Positions 57,979 to 64,000 of a stretch of 64,000 nucleotides of DNA are shown here, piece by piece. The notes beneath the pieces were generated by a model, which saw nothing but the letters and a program-made list of their open reading frames with translations, made no database searches and was not told where the DNA came from. The stretch's first letter is position 1. Each line of letters begins with the position of its first letter. Source of the DNA: Capitulum mitella (lineage: Eukaryota; Arthropoda; Thecostraca; Pollicipedomorpha; Pollicipedidae); contig CP099840.1 in the NCBI GenBank assembly GCA_030062745.1, forward strand, positions 5,826,058 to 5,890,057, in the 5' to 3' direction. Both the position numbers and the translations under genes were made by a program.

Positions 57979-60900
57979 AGAAGATGAAAGGATACATAAG
58001 TACATCATTTTATGCTCTATTTTATACTTTCTACATATTTCTTGCTTAGTGTAGCCGTTCTTTTAGATATAACTGGCCATTTTCCTTCAGAGAGAAAAAT
58101 TATTTAGGGGGCCCAAACCGACACTGGAGGGCCCAAATCAACACGGGGAGGGGGCGGGCGAGTCAGGGCCCCTCAAAAGAATGCACATTGACGCCCCTGA
58201 ACGTGTCATTATTATTCAAGTCAAGGAGACCCCATGTCTGAGCTAGGTGATCCTTAATCGGGTTCAGGATATTTTCTGCATCAAGAGGCCCCTTTTCTGG
58301 GTCAGGAGGCCCCTTTAAGAATTAGGTAACCCTTGCTCGGGGGATCACGGACCCGGGACATCCCCTTTATGAACCAAGAGACCCCTTTTCTGGATTAGAA
58401 AGCATCCTCTCTATATCAAGAGACCCCTGTTCTGGAACAGGAGGCCCCTCTTACGTTTCAGGAGGCCTCTGTGCCGGACCAGGAGGCCCTGTTTTGGGAT
58501 AAGGAGGCCCTTTGCCGACCAGGCAACCGCACCTGGCTGGTCATCCCTGACTGGACTCCCTCCCTCCCTGCTAATATACTGCCACAAATGGTATAGTCAA
58601 CTCGCGTGACGAAATGTTTTGTCTGAAGGCGAAACGTGTTAATGATAGAACAGGTTAGATCACTGGGCCTACCTGTTTTGCAACTTTGGTCGAAAATTTT
58701 GATTTTCGGTCGGTTTCTGGTGCTATTTCCGGCGCTGATTCCGAATATGCCCTTAAAAAGGACGAAATCCAAAGAAATTTTCCCATACGACCCGTCTAAA
58801 AATCCGAGTTTTCATGTTATTTTTTCTGCCATTTCGTGGTCAAACTCGTAAATCAACTCTATGGGGGTTGAAATGCAATTATGGACGCCAGTTAAAAACG
58901 GCTGCGATTACTTTGAAACCAAAAACGAAGCTTTATCTCCATTCTTCAGCTCACAATGCTGCCTCGAACCTGACCCGTACGGATGGTGACAAGTGGCGCA
59001 AGTTTTTTCCCGATAGGTGGCAGCATCGCCGTAATCGACTGCTCGATGATGAAACGGGATTCGCTCGTAATCTGTGGCTTCCAGAAGCGTGACTTTCATA
59101 TTCGACAGACATGTTTATCGTTCCGTGTAGGTCACACTCGTTGGCATTCACCCATTATATACCACAAAACCCCGACTCGAAGTGCGCTTTGCCGTGCCAC
59201 TCTGAACACCTAGGCTGACACACCAGTTTGGACACACGAATCAAATGCATCAAATGCGAACTAGAACTAATATCACAGAACTATTTGCTTTCATGGTTTG
59301 TCCTATGAATTACGATTGCTCCGCGGGTCGACGCATGGGATATGCACGACGATGATAGGTTACAAGGACTACACCGCTGCTGGCCCCGGCACGGAGCGGT
59401 GGAGCAGCGGAGGTGGCGGCGGCAGTGACGGCCGGGTTGACTGCGCTGACTGCAGCGTCGCTGGCGGTCGTGAGAGTGCTCGCAGTGACGGCACCAGAGC
59501 CGGTCGTGTCAGCTGCGGCGCCAGCGGCAGCGGCCTTGCCTCCCACGTCAGCAGGAGCTCGCCGCAGTTCCTGCCGCCTCCGTCGCTCCATTGTGGCTTG
59601 ATCCACTCCGCCAATGAACAGCTGTCGCGCTGTAGCCAGGACCTGCGGCTGCTGCACCGCTGCGCCAGCTGTGTGGTGAGCGGTGATGGCAACAGCGGCG
59701 CTCGGAGAGTGCCCGCAAAGCCGAACCGGGAGCGCTGGGGCACGGCTCAAAGCCGCCTCCTCCGATGTTAAACGGCTGAGCCGTGCCCCAGCGCGGAGCT
59801 GACCACCCTGGCGCGCTTTGTCGTCCGTGTGTACGTGCCCACCGTGGTCGCTGGCAAGAGCCGGAATGGCCTAAAGGACGCGCCGCGACAAATGTGCCGC
59901 CAGGTGAGGCGACAACGCCAGACTCTGACTGGCAAACCATTGGTGGACACGGTACAGGGCTGCTTGGACAGGAACGCATACGTAGCGCATCCGGAAAACA
60001 TCGTGCTGGCCATGCTGCGCGACGAGGATGAACACGTCAGGGCTGAGGCGGTCGCCATGATCGCGACCGCCCGCCAGTACCGCCGGCTAGACGCCCGACA
60101 ATCACCCAGTGCCTATACCTACAAAGAGATGGTGGACCTCAGGCGGGCTGCAGAGGAGGGTGACACGGACCCCCCCCCCCCAGCCACCCCCAATCTACAC
60201 AGCACGCCGTGAAGCTCGCAACAGAGGCAGCAGCAGCAGCATGGGCTCATGGGCGCTCACCGGCGGGATAGCCACAGCCTCAAGAGAGCATTTCGGCGCT
60301 ACCCCGGCCAGGTCACGGCAGGCGTCGATGTCGGGAGTGACAGGAAAATGATGTAATGCTCCTCAGTTTCGCCCCAGCAGTCTAGTCTTTCGGTGATTCT
60401 GAGTCTATTTTGTTAATTTTCGCAAAGACTTATGCGAAACTCGTCAGAGCCAGGGCTAGCACCAGTGAAGTCTTGTAAACTATGACCATCGTGGATATCC
60501 CACGTGTCGAACCGCGGTGCAATCGTTGTAATTGATAGGACAGTCAATAAAACCACAGAGTACTGTTACAATGGCTCCAGCTTGCATTCGATGGATTTTA
60601 TCCGTATGTCCAAATTGATGTGCCAGCTACGGCTGAGGAGTAGCACAAGTAAGTTCATTTCGAATCGGGATTTTTTGGTATATAAAGGGTGAATCCCAAC
60701 CAGCTGACCTATACGGGCTGCTGCAAGCCATAGATCACGAGTGAATCCCGGTTCATCATCGGAACAGTCGACCGCAGCAGTGCTGCCATCTATCGGGGAA
60801 AAGACCTCAGCAACTTGTAACCACCCGAACAGGTCAGCTTCGAAGCAATACTGTGAATTAAAGAACGGAAAACAGAGCTTCGTTTTTTTATGTCAAATGA

Positions 60901-63781
60901 GCCGCAACGATTTGCTTTTAGAGACCAAACTAATATTTTGGCCCCTATAGAACCGATTTACGAGTTTGACCACGAAATGTAAGAAAAACAGCAAGCTCAG
61001 AAATTTGCAATCGGGTCGTGGGGGCGACTTTTTACTTCCTTTTTGGTAAGGCCTTGTTCGGAACTGACACTGCAAACAGCACCAGAAACCGACAGGAAAT
61101 AAAAACTTTCCGACAGGCAGGCCTATCGGATCAATGACACAAGGGCTCGTCGCGGATAGGTCTAGAAAGCTCGCACAGACGACGGGCCTGACCCGCCGCT
61201 CCCAACGCGAGGTCTAGTCTGCGCCTCGGCAAGAACGCCAGCGTGGTCAGGCCACGAAGCGTGTCGCCTGCCCCAGACCAGATCTCACTGTGCACAAGCC
61301 CCTCCGTTACTGGGCGTCTGAGAACCGGGCCGCTCCCCGCCCCGCCCACCCCTCCGGCGACTCACGTGCGGCTTGTACTGCAGCACCAGCTGCTCCTCCC
61401 ACTGGCGGTGGTCGCGCAGCTCGTCCACCTCGCGCCGCAGCTGCTCCATCCGGGCCTTGATGCGCTGCGTGCGCTGCACCAGGAAGGCGCGCCGCTGCCG
61501 CGCGCCCCGCCACCAGGCCTGCGGGCCGAGCCGACGCCGTCAGGGACGCGGGACGTCTGACCTGACGTCGGCGCGACTGGCGACACCACCGTCGGGTCTG
61601 GTAACGGCACGGAGCCGCCCCGGGGAGGCGTAGTCATCCCTCCTCCCGGTCAGGACTCGCCGACCCGAGGCGAACCGTTTAAAACTGCATTTCACACGAC
61701 GTACGACACCCGAGAAAAGGCTACTTTATCAACACGCGTCCGAAAGTTTCCGCACACCACACCGGCTCTGGAGCAGGGCGGCCACGGCTCTGACCTGTAT
61801 GCGGACTATTTCGGCCACGTGTCGGCGGAAGAGCTGTTGGCGGGCGCGCAGTCGGCAGCGGGCCAGGTAGCCGCGCGCGGCCGCCTGCAGGGGCACCAGC
61901 CACCGCTCCGGCCGCTCGCGGCCGCCGTTCGTCTCCGAGACGAGCCGCTGCCGGCGAGGCGTTCCCTCAGTGTCAGCAGAGAGGCCTCGCGCAGGAGTGG
62001 AGGCAAAGGAGAGGAGGACGGAGACAGGCCAGATCGCCGCTGGGCACGCACATGACGTACCGTGGCATGAAGACGACGTCTGTTCCGTGACAGCAGCACG
62101 ACCAGTTGCTTCGAAGTCGGGCAAAAACAAACTCCTACTTTGCATTCGGTGGATTTTATCGGTATGTACTAGTCGGTGTGCCAGCTACGGCTGCGGAGTG
62201 GCACAGGAAAGTACACCTCGAATCGGGATTTCGTGGTATATAGCGGATGAATCCTAACCATTCTACCTATACAGATGATAACCTATACAGATGATGGAGA
62301 AGTCACAAGGACGGGGAGGTGGACCGCTTAGACGCTGGACGTAAGTGGCACTGATCGATATTTCCAAATCTCAGTATTTCTGAACACGCATTGGTCGAAA
62401 GGCCTCAAGCAAAAGGCTTCACGCCGACTGACGGTAAAGCTGTTACGAGGCTCACCTGCTGAGACCGATGATATCACTTCTGTTAACCCTTACCAGTACA
62501 GGGGGCGGTGGTTGATACATTACCCTCAAGGTTTTTTGCAAGCCGAACCACGGCTTCCAAACCTGACTCCAGTCAAATTCGGAAACGGCTGGGTGTCGTA
62601 CCCCCTCCTCCCAACACACACACTCTCGAAGGTGGCCAAAAGGCGAATACTGGCGAGGGTGGCAGCGGCACCCACCTGCAGGGTCCACTGGTCCAGGTAC
62701 GTGCCGGAGAGGGAGCCGCGGTCGGGCTGGTCCCAGACGACGCGCGCCGAGTCCAGGTCCAGGAAGGCCTCGGCCTCGCCGCCGACCGAGTACCGGACCC
62801 AGCCTCCTTCCGAGGCCTGCAGCACGGAGGCGTCCGGTCAGCTGGCGCCGGCTGACCGGTGCCGACTGAAATACGACGTCAGCCGACGAGAGCAAGACAG
62901 CTAGCACCAGGGACAAACTTGGCGCCGTAACTAAGGCATGGAAGCAAAACAAGGCCCCAATTTATCCATTAATTTTTTTTTAAGTCCGCCGCCCACGAAC
63001 AGACGGCCAAGAGTGCTCCTCTCCCTCGGTTCCGCCATTAAGAAGAACCTGACGTGAACAACTCCGCTGGGAAGAAAGAAAATGTAATTTCGCAACACTT
63101 CCTGCTAGGAAGGTAAAAAACAAGTTGAATGCATCACAAAGAGTGGCATCTAAAACCAGTGCTCGTCATCGATGGGTAGTAGTCTGTGAGAAACAACCCA
63201 CCAAAGTCTTCAGGCACCAAAAGGGTTTCACCATTGATACAGAAAAGAAGCGCCTCCAAAAGGTTTCACGGTCAGGTGAGTAGCTTTTGAATTCATGTTT
63301 GACGGTTCGCCGACCGATACATGGCCTCAATCGCAACGGGGCTAATTAAAAAGGAGCAAGCTGCACTGGTCTTGTCAAGCCTCACAATATCCCTATTCCA
63401 GGACCTCCACTGGTCTGACTGGAACGGTCTGACTGATCCGAATTCGGGCCCTTCGCGCAAGAAAAACTCATACCGCTGAAAACCATCTAAAAAATTCCGA
63501 TTTACGGTGGCTGCGCTTTCACACCAGCCAGAGACGCGGCACGGGTCCACCTGATACAAACCAGAACCCTTTGAGCCTGGTCTGGCGGGACGCCCCTGGC
63601 CCCACCTGGGTCTGCGCCTGCCGGCCGGCCCTGTGGCGCCGGAGGGCACGCCAGTAGTGCTCCGCCAGACTGGGCGAGACCTCCTGCAGGCCGAGGCAGG
63701 GCAGCGAGAGCAGCGCCACCAGCCGGCCCGGCTGCAGCGCCGACAGCTCGGCCCGGTTCAGCTCCGCCAGCGCCGCGCACG
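44940..63781 (-). CDS. IQGAP: IQGAP scaffold protein, C-terminal 1,013 codons
   Basis: IQGAPs are cytoskeletal scaffolds that bind Cdc42/Rac, calmodulin and actin without GAP activity. Nineteen minus-strand exons were placed: 63606-63781, 62676-62816, 61795-61947, 61366-61518, 56767-56932, 56320-56433, 55984-56064, 52634-52860, 51835-52047, 51287-51512, 50434-50598, 49757-49936, 49037-49160, 48607-48718, 47989-48180, 47529-47685, 46964-47197, 45775-45882 and 44940-45062. Domain order is internal repeat (1-58), WW (59-105), IQ motifs (about 120-235), RasGAP-related domain (about 330-660) and RasGAP C-terminal region (about 860-1013). The chain ends NLLIFLLNNKFYGKGKK, as in other IQGAPs. All phases agree except for one extra base in exon 5. 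The calponin-homology domain and the first part of the repeat region lie beyond the right edge. Confidence 0.95.
45730..45781 (-). promoter_or_regulatory. IQGAP: Tandem 5' splice sites, 45 nt apart, IQGAP
   Basis: The exon end CTACAG|GTACGG (exon end 45775) is repeated as CTACAG|GTACGC (exon end 45730). The 45 nt between are open in frame and would add 15 residues (VRLILPRPALIDILQ) between the last two exons. The first donor gives the length conserved in the family. Confidence 0.6.
47529..49160 (-). CDS. IQGAP: IQGAP linker between the RasGAP-related domain and RGCt
   Basis: Four exons (49037-49160, 48607-48718, 47989-48180, 47529-47685) encode the helical linker. Landmarks are ELCETHRLLLEYESAVAP, DPLHEILEELGDQPSLDGVL, VCLTLQARS, CKQLLVDVMRC and a Lys/Arg/Gln-rich end (LHQKRHRQQRRQ). 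The intron phases (1, 2, 2, 0) are matched between neighbours, which fixes the boundaries. Divergence from vertebrate IQGAP1 is highest here, as expected for this linker. Confidence 0.9.
49757..52860 (-). CDS. IQGAP: IQGAP RasGAP-related domain (GRD) exons
   Basis: Five exons (52634-52860, 51835-52047, 51287-51512, 50434-50598, 49757-49936) encode a RasGAP fold that binds Cdc42/Rac1-GTP without catalysis. The FLR-x3-PA-type motif reads YYRFINSAIVAPDAFDI, with Ser where IQGAPs normally have Pro. The arginine-finger position, a Thr in human IQGAP1 (LFKTALQEE), is Met here (LFRMALQEE). Other landmarks are LSDVVSGNPMVVRMIV, DQRRNLGSIAKILQ and AKPIIYITAQ. The 334-codon ORF across 51279-52283 is a fortuitous read-through of two exons and an intron. 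Confidence 0.95.
52251..52364 (+). repeat. 114-bp repeat, copy 1 (IQGAP intron 8)
   Basis: It runs from CTCATTAATACGTTTCGCC to GGGATGACCAG and includes GGGAGGGAGGGAGTCCAG. It is nearly identical to the reverse complement of 58532-58645, differing at only a few positions. No target-site duplication was evident. Confidence 0.8.
52861..55983. other. IQGAP intron 7 (3.1 kb), no exon seen
   Basis: No coding exon was seen. ORFs at 53330-53838 are GC-composition artefacts. An AGGTCA-rich repeat block spans about 54430-54790 and contains the perfect 13-bp inverted repeat AGGTCATTGACCT at 54449-54461. A poly-A tract lies at 55601-55609. Confidence 0.5.
56047..56286. repeat. IQGAP: 120-bp tandem duplication containing an IQGAP splice acceptor
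   Basis: Two copies with a period of 120 bp (CTATGCATxAGCxCTTCCTGAGGCAC at about 56048 and 56168) carry the acceptor and first 18 nt of the 55984-56064 exon. The duplicate acceptor (GTGCCTCAG|GAAGCG, 56184) is followed by 66 open nucleotides and a donor CAG|GTGGGC, forming a complete phase-0 pseudo-exon (56119-56184). Confidence 0.85.
56767..56932 (-). CDS. IQGAP: IQGAP exon 5 with a +1 frameshift
   Basis: The exon is flanked by phase-0 introns but is 166 nt long, so it contains one surplus base. Its 5' part reads EEQVARIQRWWRR (an IQ motif) to QQLASAA. Its 3' part, in the next frame, reads GPSVPLLRKFVHLLDVRGSD, which aligns with the conserved VRKFVHLLDQSD of vertebrate IQGAPs. The switch is near 56843-56862 in a G/C-rich run. 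An assembly or sequencing indel is the simplest explanation; a null allele is possible. Confidence 0.9.
57600..57759. repeat. Diverged 102-bp tandem duplication
   Basis: Two copies of CTTTTACxCAAAxTCAAA followed by GTTACACAG lie about 102 bp apart (57620 and 57722). The region just before (from about 57507) opens with CAGGGGCGGCGCAGCAGGGGGG, a typical hAT-like left terminus, so this may be part of another degraded element. Confidence 0.5.
57760..58199 (-). mobile_element. hAT-like MITE, family 1, copy 3 (inverted)
   Basis: The element is about 440 bp. The plus-strand end ACATTGACGCCCCTG (58185-58199) and start CAGGGATGTCGAC (57760) are the family 1 termini. The body carries the reverse complement of the GGCCCAAATCAACA and CCTCCCCCAAATGTGGG blocks seen in copies 1 and 2. 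It has gained a (TA)n run at about 57942-57974. The flanking 8-mers do not match, so the target duplication has decayed. It sits in the 4.4-kb IQGAP intron. Confidence 0.8.
58532..58645 (-). repeat. 114-bp repeat, copy 2 (IQGAP intron 4)
   Basis: This is the reverse-complement partner of 52251-52364. It immediately precedes the left arm of the large inverted-repeat element at 58658, so the two insertions are adjacent or nested. High identity between the copies suggests recent movement or duplication. Confidence 0.8.
58658..61132. mobile_element. 2.5-kb element with about 0.7-kb terminal inverted repeats
   Basis: The left arm (58658 to about 59400) and the reverse complement of the right arm (about 60440 to 61132) align along their length. 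Shared blocks include CGGTCGGTTTCTGGTGCT, CATTTCGTGGTCAAACTCGT, CGAAGCT, GATAGxTGGCAGCA, TTATATACCA, GTCCTATxAATTAC, GGGATATxCACGA and TTACAAG-ACT. The core of about 1.0 kb is GC-rich and contains the ORF at 59773-60212. Ends were placed at the first shared GATC, and no clear target duplication was identified. The superfamily is unknown to me. Confidence 0.75.
59773..60212 (+). CDS. Unrecognised ORF inside the inverted-repeat element
   Basis: An open plus-strand frame starts after a stop at 59768-59770, with the first Met at 59829, and runs to TGA at 60210-60212. It encodes LARFVVRVYVPTVV, APRQMCRQVR, then NAYVAHPENIVLAMLRDEDE and a likely helix (AEAVAMIATARQYRR). I do not recognise a domain. 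From general recollection only, HPEN-xx-LAML-D motifs recur in uncharacterised repetitive ORFs of invertebrates. It could be the C-terminal part of an element-encoded protein whose N-terminal part is lost or frameshifted. No catalytic motif is visible. Confidence 0.35.
61366..61947 (-). CDS. IQGAP: IQGAP IQ-motif exons
   Basis: Two 153-nt phase-0 exons (61795-61947 and 61366-61518) encode calmodulin-binding IQ motifs. LVPLQAAARGYLARCRL is the first. IVRIQAWWRGARQRRAF is the second, split exactly at IQ|AWW by the intron. A charged helix (RMEQLRREVDELRDHRQWEE) follows and replaces the third IQ repeat seen in vertebrate IQGAP1. The last IQ (VARIQRWWRRHHLRHEF) is in exon 5, so three motifs are recognisable instead of four. 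Confidence 0.9.
62138..62275 (+). repeat. Partial copy of the large inverted-repeat element arm
   Basis: About 138 bp match 60580-60710 in the same orientation: TTGCATTCGxTGGATTTTATC, TGTGCCAGCTACGGCTG and TCGAATCGGGATTT followed by GGTATATA. It lies in the intron between the 62676 and 61947 exons. It shows that the arm sequence is a dispersed repeat in this genome. Confidence 0.8.
62676..62816 (-). CDS. IQGAP: IQGAP WW-domain exon
   Basis: A 47-codon phase-0 exon holds a WW-like domain: GGWVRYSVGG (first Trp) to VVWDQP (second Trp and Pro). This matches the position of the WW domain of IQGAP1 between the internal repeats and the IQ motifs. The acceptor is GTGCTGCAG above 62816 and the donor is GTGGGT at 62670-62675. 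Confidence 0.9.
63606..63781 (-). CDS. IQGAP: IQGAP internal repeat exon (first visible exon)
   Basis: There are 58 codons plus two leading bases of a split codon. LAELNRAELSALQPGRLVALL and LSLPCLGLQEV followed by LAEHYWRALRRHRA are the alternating helices of the IQGAP coiled-coil repeat region. The acceptor GGTTGCAG lies just above 63781, so at least one more exon lies upstream. The last 219 bp of the window show no exon I can support. Confidence 0.85.
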
Positions 63782-64000
63782 CTGCAACCGCGCCGCGTCC
63801 GCAGGCGTTACGGCGGCGCACAGGCGGGACACGGGACGCCCGGCACGGAGCACACACGAGCCCGGGCGCAGGAACACGCAGGGATAACACGGGGCACACG
63901 CGGACCCCTGCCACAAGGCCCCTGCCACAGGAGCACATCTGGGCCCCTGCAGCAGGATCACACAGAGTTAAAACGGAGCAGCACACGCGGATCCCCGCCA

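Noticed and set aside
59298-59771. 157-codon plus and 146/124-codon minus ORFs in the inverted-repeat element
   Set aside because: They overlap on both strands in a GC-rich tract with low-complexity Ala/Ser/Gly translation. Only the following ORF (59773-60212) looks protein-like.

Overview
The window is eukaryotic: its genes are split by canonical GT-AG introns, with no operons. The protein set (an OATP/SLCO transporter, a GPR107/108-type protein, TRMT112 and an IQGAP) is metazoan. TTAGG-type motifs, hAT-like MITEs and decayed LINEs suggest an invertebrate, probably an arthropod such as a crustacean or chelicerate. That placement is inference, because no taxon-specific marker was seen.

Layout, left to right. 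(1) 2.1-11.3 kb, minus strand: 8 exons (475 codons) of an OATP/SLCO transporter, running from the N-terminal cytoplasmic/TM1 exon through the Kazal-like extracellular loop. The last transmembrane segments lie beyond the left edge and the start-codon exon was not found. (2) 11.3-29.0 kb: about 17.7 kb with no gene I can support. It holds a LINE reverse-transcriptase relic, short hAT-like elements with target-site duplications, tandem duplications, microsatellites and a 0.4-kb CpG-rich island. (3) 29.0-37.3 kb, minus strand: a complete GPR107/108 homologue in 14 exons (566 codons as modelled). (4) 38.0-43.3 kb, plus strand: a complete TRMT112 homologue in 4 exons (127 aa). It is head-to-head with GPR107 across about 730 bp, which looks like a shared bidirectional promoter. 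Its 4.1-kb first intron is packed with inverted copies of one repeat family. (5) 44.9-63.8 kb, minus strand: the C-terminal 1,013 codons of an IQGAP in 19 exons (scaffold repeat, WW, IQ motifs, RasGAP-related domain, RasGAP C-terminal region). The calponin-homology N-terminus is beyond the right edge. TRMT112 and IQGAP converge.

The genes are not one pathway: membrane transport, Golgi/secretory membrane protein, methyltransferase cofactor and cytoskeletal scaffold. Exon boundaries were placed by hand, and each exon length was checked against the reading phase of its neighbours. Only two junctions failed: a +1 base in IQGAP exon 5 and an ambiguous acceptor or +1 base in GPR107 exon 9.

The most notable non-gene items are a 2.5-kb element with about 0.7-kb terminal inverted repeats and an unrecognised ORF inside an IQGAP intron; hAT-like MITEs with recognisable 8-bp target-site duplications; three independent tandem duplications that copy splice sites in frame; and a sharply CpG-depleted domain around the GPR107/TRMT112 promoter.
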